Positions 1-7,736 of a DNA stretch of 17,016 nt are shown here, in pieces; position 1 is the first letter of the stretch, and each line of letters begins with the position of its first letter. Position numbers and translations under genes: made by a program. The stretch lies in NCBI GenBank assembly GCA_021793945.1, contig JAJYRT010000025.1:1-17016 (forward strand). Reading direction: 5' to 3'. Below the pieces are notes generated by a model, which ran no database searches, was not told the origin of the DNA, and saw only the letters and a program-made list of their open reading frames with translations. This stretch comes from Thermoplasmata archaeon (lineage in GTDB: Archaea > Thermoplasmatota > Thermoplasmata > Thermoplasmatales > Thermoplasmataceae).

Positions 1-2
1 TT

Positions 3-1070
3 GATCAGGTTGAAAGCTCCATACTTGCCGCATCTCTGGAAACTATAGACAGGATTGGCCCATGCAAGGCGAAAGTAGAGATAGAGAACATAGAGGACGT
101 AAGGATACAGAAAAGGAAAAAGGTAGTTGAAAGGGCCGAAGAGCTTTACAAGAGAATGGGCGAGAACGGCAAAACCGTTAGCGAGTCCATAGTTCAGACT
201 GTGAGGGAAGAGGTAGAGAAGGGAGAAATAATGAGCTATGGCGAGGAGCACCTGCCAGCAGGCCCCGCAGTGAAGGATTCTGATTCAATAATCGTTGTGG
301 AAGGCAGAAGTGATATACTTAACCTTCTGAGATACGGAATAAAGAATACGATTGCAGTGCAGGGAACTAACATCCCGAAAACAGTACAGATGCTATCTAG
401 AGAGAGGACAGTAACAGTATTCCTGGATGGTGACAGGGGCGGAGACCTCATCCTGAAAGAAATGCTTCAGGTAGCCGAGGTAGACTTCGTTGCCAGGGCA
501 CCGCCCGGAACCGAAGTTGAAGAGCTGACATACAAGCAGATAGTTAAAGCATTGAGATACAAGACCCCTGTAGATCAGTACCTATCCATGAGAGGGATGA
601 CAGAAGAGCTGAAGGAACTTTCAGAAAGAAATGCAACTGAATCCCAGAAGATACACAAAAAGCCAGTTCAGAAACAGGCAGAACCGGTGGAGCAGAAAAA
701 ACCACGAGAGGAAGTTCTACCCCCGGAGGAAGTACCTGCAGAGGAGCTAATTGAGGATAACCCGGATAAGGTGGATCTTTCGAACCCTCGAGCAATTGAG
801 AAAAGGGCAAATTCATTGCTCCAGGACAAACTCACGGAGTTCTATGGAAACGATGGCACGAAAATTGCCTCGTTCCCGGTCGCTGAAGCTGTGGATAAGA
901 TGGCGGAAGTGGCTTCTGCGGACACTCTCATAACAGGTGGGGTTATATCACAGAGGCTTGTTGACGTAGCTTTTACTAAAGGTATCAAGAACATTTACGG
1001 AGTGAAGATGGGGCACGTGACAAAGAAGCCCTCTGAAATTAGGGTAGTATCATGGGAACGCCATTCCTGA
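3..1070 (+). CDS. dnaG: Archaeal DnaG primase (TOPRIM domain), 5' end outside window
   Basis: This frame is open from the window edge, so the gene is 5'-truncated; 355 residues are visible and roughly the first 80-90 should be missing compared with the usual archaeal length of about 440. The TOPRIM core is clear: VEGRSD (visible residue about 99, metal-binding Glu) and FLDGDRGG (about 140, the DxD acidic pair). A charged Lys/Glu/Pro-rich linker follows at about 200-250. The conserved archaeal C-terminal domain comes last, with RAIEKRANSLLQDKL and the terminal IRVVSW segment. Known for the family: a bacterial-type primase homologue that in archaea is also a stable subunit of the RNA exosome, bound through its terminal domains. 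An ATG at 156 is internal and not the true start. The last 19 bases overlap the following ATPase gene, which suggests co-transcription. Confidence 0.95.
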   Translation, partial: DQVESSILAASLETIDRIGPCKAKVEIENIEDVRIQKRKKVVERAEELYKRMGENGKTVSESIVQTVREEVEKGEIMSYGEEHLPAGPAVKDSDSIIVVEGRSDILNLLRYGIKNTIAVQGTNIPKTVQMLSRERTVTVFLDGDRGGDLILKEMLQVAEVDFVARAPPGTEVEELTYKQIVKALRYKTPVDQYLSMRGMTEELKELSERNATESQKIHKKPVQKQAEPVEQKKPREEVLPPEEVPAEELIEDNPDKVDLSNPRAIEKRANSLLQDKLTEFYGNDGTKIASFPVAEAVDKMAEVASADTLITGGVISQRLVDVAFTKGIKNIYGVKMGHVTKKPSEIRVVSWERHS

Positions 1071-2551
1071 ACGCTAATTTTGAAAAATTTCCTGACACTT
1101 CATATGTGAAGATTCCCAGCAATCCACTGGATAGAGTGATAGGCCAGGACGAAGCAGTGAAGATGGCAATGATTGCTGCCAGGCAAAGGAGACACCTGCT
1201 CCTGGTGGGACCGCCCGGAGTGGGAAAGTCCATGATTGCCCAGGCGATGTCTTTTTACATCCAGAGACCCAGGGAGGAGATCAGAGTCGTGCATAATCCA
1301 CAGTACCCCGAACGTCCCTTTGTAGAAGTTAAGAGCGGGGAAGAGGTTAATGCCGAAGCTCTGGAACTTGGATCCGTCGAGGGAATGATAATGGATCCGC
1401 AGAATGTCCCCGTCAGTGTTGCAGAGAGACTTGGATATCGTTGCCCTAAGTGTGGTTTTTATTCCGTGTATACAGAACAGGTATGCCCGAATTGTAATTC
1501 TCCCAAGGTACAGGTTAATACCCAGGGGCCGTTCGGTGATGTTTTTAATGTGATTGGAGCTGCCTTTGGCGTACAGAACAACAGCGAGCGAGTAACCTCG
1601 ACAAGGAAGTTCGGGGACCGTGAAGAGGTTATTGTTTATGAAAGGGCCGGGGAGAACATCAGGATACTTGACGAGAAAACACTTGAACGCAAGAGAAAAA
1701 TGGAAAAGAAAAGCCCAAGCAAGGTCATAGTTCCTCTCGACAGGAACCCGTTTGTACTGGCAACCGGAGCAAGCGAGACTGAATTGCTTGGGGATGTAAG
1801 GCACGACCCTTACGGCGGGCATCCGCAGCTCGGCACCTTACCCTATGAAAGAGTCATAGCAGGTTCCGTGCATGAGGCACACGAAGGTGTACTGTTTATT
1901 GACGAGATAACCCATCTTGGAAACCTGCAAAGGTTCATTCTTACCGCCATGCAGGAGAGAAACTTCCCCATAACCGGTCGCAACCCCCAGAGTGCAGGAG
2001 CAAGCGTAAGGGTTGACAAGGTCCCTGCAAATTTTATTCTCGTGGCGGCCTGCAACATACAGGACCTCCAGTACATATTGAGCCCGTTGAGATCCAGGAT
2101 TGTAGGTAGCGGCTATGAGATACTCATGGAGACAACAATACCGGATACTCTGGAAAACAGGACAAAATACATTCAGTTCATCGCACAGGAAATTATTGTT
2201 GACGGCAAGATACCGCACATGGCAATGGACGCAGCCACAATGATAATAGACGAGGGAGCAAGAAGGGCAAAGGATATAGATCACAAGGAAAGGGCTCTCA
2301 CGCTTAAGCTCCGGGAACTTGGCGGATTAATCAGGGCGGCAGGGGATATATGTGTCTCTGAAGAAGGAAAGCTTATCGAAAAAAGACACGTGAAGGAAGC
2401 TTTGAACATGTATCTGCCTGTTGAAGAGAAGATCAAAAAATACTACGGAAATTTCGGCGCAGCAGTATCTTCAGAATCCACTGACTCACAGAAGCAGAGC
2501 GAATACTTTTCCAATTACCACAACTACAGGGACGACCGTTCCTACCAGTGA
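1052..2551 (+). CDS. Lon-type AAA+ ATPase without protease domain, with zinc-ribbon insert
   Basis: A 499-residue AAA+ protein of the archaeal LonB/Mg-chelatase-like group. Seen in order: the pre-Walker signature DRVIGQDEAV (27-36), Walker A GPPGVGKS (53-60), a zinc ribbon with CPKC at 131-134 and CPNC at 145-148, Walker B VLFIDE (280-285), sensor-1 Asn in VAACNIQD (about 335), arginine-finger region SPLRSR (344-349), and a helical lid to about 460. The end is a polar, Ser/Tyr-rich tail. Archaeal LonB normally has two transmembrane helices between Walker A and B and a C-terminal Ser-Lys protease domain; neither is visible here, so proteolysis is unlikely. It is probably an ATP-driven remodelling factor, and its 19-bp overlap with dnaG suggests a link to RNA or DNA processing (inference). 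ATG at 1052 is chosen because the pre-Walker region begins soon after it. Confidence 0.85.
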   Translation: MGTPFLNANFEKFPDTSYVKIPSNPLDRVIGQDEAVKMAMIAARQRRHLLLVGPPGVGKSMIAQAMSFYIQRPREEIRVVHNPQYPERPFVEVKSGEEVNAEALELGSVEGMIMDPQNVPVSVAERLGYRCPKCGFYSVYTEQVCPNCNSPKVQVNTQGPFGDVFNVIGAAFGVQNNSERVTSTRKFGDREEVIVYERAGENIRILDEKTLERKRKMEKKSPSKVIVPLDRNPFVLATGASETELLGDVRHDPYGGHPQLGTLPYERVIAGSVHEAHEGVLFIDEITHLGNLQRFILTAMQERNFPITGRNPQSAGASVRVDKVPANFILVAACNIQDLQYILSPLRSRIVGSGYEILMETTIPDTLENRTKYIQFIAQEIIVDGKIPHMAMDAATMIIDEGARRAKDIDHKERALTLKLRELGGLIRAAGDICVSEEGKLIEKRHVKEALNMYLPVEEKIKKYYGNFGAAVSSESTDSQKQSEYFSNYHNYRDDRSYQ

Positions 2552-2562
2552 ACGCATACACT

Positions 2563-2572
2563 AAATTTAAAT
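2563..2572 (+). promoter_or_regulatory. TATA box for the M61 peptidase gene
   Basis: The A/T-only stretch AAATTTAAAT is centred about 30 bp before the ATG at 2598. With the usual archaeal TATA-to-start spacing the transcript would begin at about 2593-2598, so the mRNA should be leaderless or nearly so. It lies just after the stop of the AAA+ ATPase gene. Confidence 0.6.
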
Positions 2573-2597
2573 CATTTTCTACATCACACTAAAAGTT

Positions 2598-4373
2598 ATG
2601 AATATAACATACACGCTTGAGATGAATAATCCACACACACACTTCTTCAGAGTAAAGATGAAGCTTGACGATGTCAGTGAGGAACGGACATTGCTCACGA
2701 TGCCGGCATGGACTCCAGGGTCCTACGCGATACTTGATTTTGCCAGAAATGTGAGGAAGCTTCAGGCCGTCTCCGAATCAGGAGCGCCACTGGTGGTGAC
2801 AAAGAAAGATAAGTCTACATGGATCGTAGCCTCGTCTGGCATCAGGAATATGGAAGTAAGCTATGAGGTATATGCGGATGAATTTTCAGTGCATACAAGT
2901 CATCTTGACTCGACACATGCATTTGTTCTTGGAACCAGCGTTTTCCTTTACATAGAAGGATACAAGGATCAGGCGGTGGAACTCTCTGTTTCTCCGCCTC
3001 CAGAATGGAAAATATCGACCGGACTTGAAAAGATAGGTGAAAACAGGTTCAGGGCGGTCAATTATGACATTCTTGTCGATTCTCCGCTGGAAATCGGCAC
3101 TCACCGCAGCTTCTTTTTCGAGGTTGATGGAAAACAGCATGAAATAGCCATCTACGGGCACGGAAACGAAAACGAGACGATGATTCTGAATGATGTCCAG
3201 AAAATAGTCTCCTCATTTTCAAAGATGTTCAACCAGTATCCCTTCAAAAGATACGTTTTCATATATCACCTTGTTCAGGAGGGTGGGCAGTTGGGTGGCC
3301 TGGAACACCTGAATTCCACCACCATTGATATTGAAAGGTTCAGTTTTTCCCCGAGGGACAGATATCTGGATTTCCTTTCAGTCACATCACACGAATATTT
3401 CCACCTGTGGAATGTCAAGAGGATCAGGCCGATCGAGCTGGGACCGTTCAACTACAAGGAAGAGAACTACACAACAATGCTGTGGGTAAGCGAGGGGATA
3501 ACCAGCTACTACGAATGGATTGCGCTCTTCCGTGCAGGGCTGATTACGGAAGAGGAATATCTGAAGCATATCCTTGAGTATGTAAGGTACTACGAACTCC
3601 TGCCAGGGTCTGCTATCGAATCTGCTTCCGACTCATCTTTCGATTCGTGGATAAAGCTTTACCGTCCGTCTCCAAACAACACCAATAGTTACTTATCATA
3701 CTATCTCAAGGGAGAGATCCTCGGCTTCCTCCTTAGCAGCAGAATTTCTGAAGCCACAGGGGGATCAAAGAGCCTTGATGACGTAATGAGGCATCTCTAT
3801 GAAAAATACAAGAAGGATGGCAAGGGCTTTGTGGAGAAGGACCTGCTATCCGCACTAAGGGATGTGTCAGGGAAGGATTTCTCTGAATTTTACTCACGAT
3901 ATGTCAGGGGTACTGAGAAAATAGACTTCGATGCCGAGACTGCCAGGATAGGAGTAAAAATCAAGAAAGGGTACAGGAAGATAGATAATAACGAGCCTGC
4001 CGAGAAATCGTACATGGGCATATTCACAAAGTCTGAGAATGGCAAAATATTCGTCTCATCCGTCCTTGAAGGATCACCCGCATTCCAGGCAGGAATAAAT
4101 GCCGGCGATGAGCTGGTAGCGATCAACCGGATCAGGTTTTCCGACCTGTTTCTAAAGAATATAAGGGAGGATTTAAGAACGATCAAGACTGATAACCCCT
4201 ATATATTCAAGCCAGGAGATAGGGTGAAGGTCGACCTGTTCAGGAGAGGCATGCTCTACACTTTGGAAGTGCAGCTTGCTATGGCTCCGCCAGAATATTA
4301 TGAACCAATACTTGATCGTGAAGAGAAGGTTTCAGCAATTCGCAGCAGGGTAATTCAGGGCTTCAACAGTTAA
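2598..4373 (+). CDS. M61-family (glycyl aminopeptidase-like) metallopeptidase with PDZ domain
   Basis: 591 residues. The N-terminal beta domain carries the M61 motif WTPGSY (about 38-43). The catalytic part has GGLEH (233-237), the zinc-binding HEYFHLWNVKRIRP (265-278), and WVSEGITSYYE (296-306), whose Glu299 is the likely third zinc ligand. A PDZ domain occupies about 473-560, with GSPAFQAGINAGDELVAIN in its core. This order (beta domain, thermolysin-like domain, PDZ) and the length fit M61 peptidases. No signal peptide or membrane segment is seen, so the enzyme is probably cytoplasmic and trims peptides, perhaps downstream of the proteasome or other large proteases (inference). It has its own TATA box and stands as a single transcription unit; the next gene also has its own promoter. 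Confidence 0.93.
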   Translation: MNITYTLEMNNPHTHFFRVKMKLDDVSEERTLLTMPAWTPGSYAILDFARNVRKLQAVSESGAPLVVTKKDKSTWIVASSGIRNMEVSYEVYADEFSVHTSHLDSTHAFVLGTSVFLYIEGYKDQAVELSVSPPPEWKISTGLEKIGENRFRAVNYDILVDSPLEIGTHRSFFFEVDGKQHEIAIYGHGNENETMILNDVQKIVSSFSKMFNQYPFKRYVFIYHLVQEGGQLGGLEHLNSTTIDIERFSFSPRDRYLDFLSVTSHEYFHLWNVKRIRPIELGPFNYKEENYTTMLWVSEGITSYYEWIALFRAGLITEEEYLKHILEYVRYYELLPGSAIESASDSSFDSWIKLYRPSPNNTNSYLSYYLKGEILGFLLSSRISEATGGSKSLDDVMRHLYEKYKKDGKGFVEKDLLSALRDVSGKDFSEFYSRYVRGTEKIDFDAETARIGVKIKKGYRKIDNNEPAEKSYMGIFTKSENGKIFVSSVLEGSPAFQAGINAGDELVAINRIRFSDLFLKNIREDLRTIKTDNPYIFKPGDRVKVDLFRRGMLYTLEVQLAMAPPEYYEPILDREEKVSAIRSRVIQGFNS

Positions 4374-4416
4374 CGGGAAAGATTTACATAAGGTTTTGAG
4401 AACGGCAATCACACAG

Positions 4417-4426
4417 TATTTATATT
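4417..4426 (+). promoter_or_regulatory. TATA box for the COG2150 regulator gene
   Basis: TATTTATATT is centred about 23-24 bp before the ATG at 4445, the spacing expected for a leaderless transcript. No Shine-Dalgarno sequence precedes that ATG. Confidence 0.65.
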
Positions 4427-4444
4427 TTCACCAAATTACATTTA

Positions 4445-5044
4445 ATGCTATTGCTGCTTGAAGAATACTTCAAATCATATCCTACCAGGAAAAGGGTCAT
4501 AGAGGGGCTCTACAACAACGGCATTTCAATAGTTGACGGAAAACTTTTTCTCCGAAACATAGAAATTTCTATTTCAGAAATAGCCAACTCCCTGGACGTG
4601 AACAGAAGAACCGTGTACGAGACCATCAAGGTTGTGGAATCAGTTGAAGTGCTGAAGATGGTCATGAGCAAATTGCTCCCAATGGAGGACATTTCCAGGG
4701 TAGCACCGGTGATAGGTAGCCAGGTCATAACCGTCGTGACCTCTCCCGGCTATTTCTCGAGGGTGCTGAATGAATTTACGGAGATAATAAAGCGTTACGG
4801 ATGCAATGTGAGAGACATAACCGGGAGGAATTGTGGAAAGGAAGACACCTTCATAAGAGCAGTATTTTACAGGTCAGTGCCGACGAAGATTTTTGACCAG
4901 GTCGGCAGCATCTTTGGCGTCAGCAAGGTAATAATAGCTACTCCGGAACTGAATCCTGAATATCTGGCGTGCGCGAAATGTGAAGTTATTGTCTGTCCGA
5001 ACAAACTTTCCTCAAGCGCTTGGGAAAAGGTTGAGATGGATTGA
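4445..5044 (+). CDS. COG2150-type regulator: HTH plus ACT domain
   Basis: 199 residues. A helix-turn-helix lies at about 43-65 (SISEIANSLDVNRRTVYET). An ACT-like domain follows at about 86-166, with VITVVTSPGYFSRVLNEF matching the first strand and helix of ACT folds. ACT domains bind amino acids, so the family is described as a predicted archaeal regulator of amino-acid metabolism; DNA-binding targets are not known. The last 25 residues are unusual in having three closely spaced cysteines (C176, C179, C184 in CAKCEVIVC), a possible metal or redox site together with C120 or C130 (inference). The gene is monocistronic by promoter placement and is followed by a second HTH regulator with its own TATA box. 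Confidence 0.8.
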   Translation: MLLLLEEYFKSYPTRKRVIEGLYNNGISIVDGKLFLRNIEISISEIANSLDVNRRTVYETIKVVESVEVLKMVMSKLLPMEDISRVAPVIGSQVITVVTSPGYFSRVLNEFTEIIKRYGCNVRDITGRNCGKEDTFIRAVFYRSVPTKIFDQVGSIFGVSKVIIATPELNPEYLACAKCEVIVCPNKLSSSAWEKVEMD

Positions 5045-5084
5045 ATTCCATACACAGGCATGTGAGAGCCAGGTAATAGAATAA

Positions 5085-5093
5085 CTTAAATAC
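5085..5093 (+). promoter_or_regulatory. TATA box that decides the start of the COG1395 gene
   Basis: CTTAAATAC is centred at about 5089. It is only 8 bp from the upstream ATG at 5097 but 26 bp from the in-frame ATG at 5115. The leaderless spacing therefore supports 5115 as the true start. Confidence 0.6.
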
Positions 5094-5114
5094 TGGATGC
5101 AATATTTGTTAAAT

Positions 5115-6068
5115 ATGGAGGAGAACAGGCGTATTTTTATCAGGAAGCTTTGCGAAGCTCTGGAAAAAAGAGGCTTTGTCACCTCTGACCCTGATCTCGG
5201 CGGACTGGTCAGTTTTGAGCTGATAGCACGCAGGGAACGGGAAAAATATATTATAAAGATTCTTCACAACGTTGACACCTTCAGGATTTCAAACGCAATA
5301 GAGATGGTCAGGCTATTCAGGGCTACCGGAGCTGCCGCAGTGGTTATAGGCGAGAGAGCCGGAAACGGATTGCTTGAGGATGGTGTCGTTTACTACAGGC
5401 ACCATGTTCCTATAATGTCACCCCCAACCTTCATGGATTATGTGGACGGAAACAAGCCTAACATATTCTCTGGCCCGGGTGGATTCTATATTCCCATAAA
5501 TGGCATCGCAATGCACACCATCAGGGAGAAGCTTGGATATTCCATAGGTTTCGTATCCAACAAGGTGGGAACATCCAGGCGATCCATCTCTCTTTACGAG
5601 GGGGGAAGTGCCTCTACAATTGACGTGTACACTAAGCTCGAGGAACTGCTGAAGCATGACATCAGTTCCAGCATTGATATCCTGAAAATGGTAAATGAAA
5701 TCAAGCTGCCGGCTGAAGACCTTGGAGAAATTAACGAATTCATAAGGGAAGTGATAGACAATATAGTGAAAACCGGCTACGAATTTTACAGCATGAAGAA
5801 GGCACCCTTTGACGCCATAGCAAACAGGGCGATGGACACAATGTTCCTCATGGGGCTGTTCGAGAGCCTGAGCGAGAAGATGGGTAGAGCCCTGGCAATA
5901 AAGAACGTCAGCGAAATTTTCCAGACAGAACCCCTGATAATCACCAGAATGGAAACAACTAAGGACAATATAGCCAAGTGCCCGGTTGTGAGCCTGCATG
6001 AATTGAAGGAAGCGTCATCAAAGGATAGCCTGGAAATGATTATTGAGAGAAAGAAGAACCTTCAATGA
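5115..6068 (+). CDS. Archaeal HTH-type transcriptional regulator, COG1395 family
   Basis: 317 residues from the ATG at 5115. An ATG at 5097 in the same frame would add six residues but sits too close to the TATA box at 5085-5093. An N-terminal region of about 110 residues (EKYIIKILHNVDTFRISNAI) resembles a nuclease-like or sensor fold found in this family. A Cro/XRE-type helix-turn-helix lies at about 134-163 (IREKLGYSIGFVSNKVGTSRRSISLYE), followed by a mostly helical C-terminal half. Homologues are widespread in archaea as predicted transcriptional regulators; targets are not established. The stop overlaps the next gene's start by 4 bp (ATGA at 6065-6068), which suggests translational coupling. 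Confidence 0.85.
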   Translation: MEENRRIFIRKLCEALEKRGFVTSDPDLGGLVSFELIARREREKYIIKILHNVDTFRISNAIEMVRLFRATGAAAVVIGERAGNGLLEDGVVYYRHHVPIMSPPTFMDYVDGNKPNIFSGPGGFYIPINGIAMHTIREKLGYSIGFVSNKVGTSRRSISLYEGGSASTIDVYTKLEELLKHDISSSIDILKMVNEIKLPAEDLGEINEFIREVIDNIVKTGYEFYSMKKAPFDAIANRAMDTMFLMGLFESLSEKMGRALAIKNVSEIFQTEPLIITRMETTKDNIAKCPVVSLHELKEASSKDSLEMIIERKKNLQ

Positions 6069-6727
6069 GTGAAGAGACCACTAAACCCGATACAGGGCGG
6101 ATTTGGTTATTTGGCGGGATTAAGGGACTTGTAAGGGACGGAGAAATTCTTTCTGCTGATCTCACAAAACTAAAGCCTGAAGTGGTATTCATCACACTCT
6201 CGGACGAACATATTCTGGGGCTGCGAGACTTTCTTGAACGGCCATATGAAATTGAACTGTCTGATTATGAGATAATCTACGGTGTCAGGCTTTCAATGTA
6301 TGGTGAGGTAATGACTCCTCCGCCGGTTTACATAGAAGCATTGAAATACTCTGATTCCACAGGCATTCCAATAGTGCCCATGGACATGAACGAGGAAGCG
6401 TATGGAGACCTTTACACGAAATCGATGAGAACTCTCGATCTTGTCAGGCATTCAATAAGGAAGAAGAGACTGTTGAAGAAGGACTTCAAGGACAGTAACG
6501 TTGAAGAGTTCGTGCGAAACTGGGAAAAAGCCATAAACCGGATAAGGGGGTTCAGGGTCATTGACGAGGAAAGGCTCTCGTACATAGAGGATAGGATGAA
6601 GCAGGCACTGACGCAGTATGCTGGAAAGTCCATATTTATAATCGTTGATTTTGAATTTACCGACAGGATAGAGCAATTTCTGAAAAACAGCGAGATCAAG
6701 TTCACAAGGATTTACTCATTAGATTGA
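6065..6727 (+). CDS. Conserved-looking protein of unknown function, possible TraB/ChaN-like fold
   Basis: 220 residues, not firmly recognised. The order of segments is reminiscent of TraB/PrgY-type proteins: an opening strand (RIWLFGGIKG), KPEVVFITLSD (about 37-47), VYIEALKYSDSTGIPIVPMD (about 87-106, alternating helix and strand), a charged helical region (125-180), and a closing IFIIVDFEFTDRIEQFLK (about 190-207). The conserved TraB histidine and GxxH features are not evident, so this is a weak suggestion. No signal peptide or membrane segment is visible. The start overlaps the COG1395 stop by 4 bp, so the two are probably made from one mRNA. The 3' end overlaps the convergent rlmE by 26 bp. 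Confidence 0.6.
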   Translation: MSEETTKPDTGRIWLFGGIKGLVRDGEILSADLTKLKPEVVFITLSDEHILGLRDFLERPYEIELSDYEIIYGVRLSMYGEVMTPPPVYIEALKYSDSTGIPIVPMDMNEEAYGDLYTKSMRTLDLVRHSIRKKRLLKKDFKDSNVEEFVRNWEKAINRIRGFRVIDEERLSYIEDRMKQALTQYAGKSIFIIVDFEFTDRIEQFLKNSEIKFTRIYSLD

Positions 6728-7301
6728 AGAAAATTATGTAAATTTCACGACTGCCGGATCTTGACGCCTTCGGTGTCGTTACCTTATGCCCCCTGAATTT
6801 AGGCGACCATTTGTCAATGAGCTCCTTTGTCATATCTCCCTGAAAATGCTTAACAAGGACATTCCCTCCTGGAGACAGGAATTCCATGGAAATAGTCATC
6901 ACCCTGTCGCAGATGAGGTAGGAGGACGCATGATCCCTGCTATGGTTTCCGCTTGTATTTGACATAGCGTCAGACAAAACTGCGTTAAATTTTACTCCGC
7001 CAATTAAGCCTGCCGCTTCCGAAATAAGATCAAAAATATCTGTGTAGAATATGTCCCTGCGTATGCTCACGGAGTTTTCAACCGGATCGTGGGGGGCAAT
7101 ATCCACGCTTACAACCCTGACTCCTTCAATGGAGGTCAGGTACTGGGTCCATCCACCAGGGGAGGCACCAATCTCGAGCACAAAATCCCCCTCTCTGACG
7201 ATGTGAAACTTATCCTCTATCTCCTTAAGCTTGTATACTGCACGGCTCCGGAAGTTCTCTCTCTTTGCCTTGATATAATAGCTATCCCTGCGATCAGTCA
7301 T
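6702..7301 (-). CDS. rlmE: 23S rRNA (uridine-2'-O)-methyltransferase RlmE/FtsJ
   Basis: 199 residues. The FtsJ/RrmJ pattern is complete: RSRAVYKLKEI with the catalytic Lys (K24), SAM-binding motif I VLEIGASPGGWTQYL (41-55), an acidic motif VVSVDIAP (63-70), motif IV VLSDAMSN with D111, VLVKHFQGD with K151, and SREIYI with E186. The K-D-K-E tetrad used by 2'-O-ribose methyltransferases is therefore intact. RlmE methylates U2552 (E. coli numbering) in the A-loop of 23S rRNA; archaeal homologues of this size are expected to do the same. The ATG lies one base after the gcvH stop and lacks a promoter of its own, so it is most likely read from the gcvH promoter. Confidence 0.93.
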   Translation of the reverse strand: MTDRRDSYYIKAKRENFRSRAVYKLKEIEDKFHIVREGDFVLEIGASPGGWTQYLTSIEGVRVVSVDIAPHDPVENSVSIRRDIFYTDIFDLISEAAGLIGGVKFNAVLSDAMSNTSGNHSRDHASSYLICDRVMTISMEFLSPGGNVLVKHFQGDMTKELIDKWSPKFRGHKVTTPKASRSGSREIYIIFFNLMSKSL

Positions 7302-7302
7302 T

Positions 7303-7683
7303 TTAATTTTCTGCAGTTAGCTCCCTGTACTCGGCTGGAGATAGTGATTGAGCCATTGAGTTACCCGATACCCTGATCTTAACCAGCCAGTTTGTATAAG
7401 GATCCTGATTAAGGATCTCAGGCTTGGATGCAACTGCCTGGTTTACCTCTACAATCGCGCCTGTTGCGGGAGAGAAAACGTCCTCCGCGGACTTAACAGA
7501 TTCGATGGTGAGCATAGGCTTGCCTGCAATCAGCTCAGAGCCCGGCTTTGGAAAATCTACGTAAACTATATCGGTTAATTGATGCTGCGCGTAATCAGTG
7601 ATACCTACAGTTACAGTTTTCCCGTCACTCCTGAACCACTCATGTGTCTTTGTGTATTTCAAGTCCTCTGGAACCTTAAACAT
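7303..7683 (-). CDS. gcvH: Glycine cleavage system H protein
   Basis: 126 residues from the ATG at 7683. The frame stays open upstream to 7731, but a TATA element at 7705-7713 lies inside that extension and 26 bp from 7683, and H proteins normally begin close to the motif KYTKTHEW (9-16). The lipoyl-attachment loop ESVKSAEDVFSP has the expected Lys (K64), and the closing NQDPYTNWLVKIRV is typical. The protein carries the lipoyl arm that shuttles the aminomethyl group between the P, T and L proteins; in organisms without a full system it can serve in lipoate metabolism. No other gcv gene lies in the window. It is followed after one base by rlmE, an unrelated partner. Confidence 0.93.
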   Translation of the reverse strand: MFKVPEDLKYTKTHEWFRSDGKTVTVGITDYAQHQLTDIVYVDFPKPGSELIAGKPMLTIESVKSAEDVFSPATGAIVEVNQAVASKPEILNQDPYTNWLVKIRVSGNSMAQSLSPAEYRELTAEN

Positions 7684-7704
7684 ATCTCCAAGAGCATAAG
7701 AGAA

Positions 7705-7713
7705 TATATAAAT
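7705..7713. promoter_or_regulatory. Shared bidirectional TATA element for gcvH and thpR
   Basis: TATATAAAT is centred at 7709. It lies exactly 26 bp from the gcvH ATG (7683, minus strand) and 28 bp from the thpR TTG (7737, plus strand). It is the only good TATA-like element between the two genes, so one near-symmetric box appears to start two divergent, leaderless transcripts. Confidence 0.55.
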
Positions 7714-7736
7714 AATATTTTTCAAATCCATGTGAG

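Noticed and set aside
1100..1822. A 240-codon antisense open frame in the AAA+ ATPase gene
   Set aside because: It lies wholly opposite a gene with clear conserved motifs and has no recognisable protein features; it is a by-product of codon bias.
5418..5999. A 193-codon antisense open frame in the COG1395 gene
   Set aside because: It has no promoter or family features and is opposite a well-supported gene.
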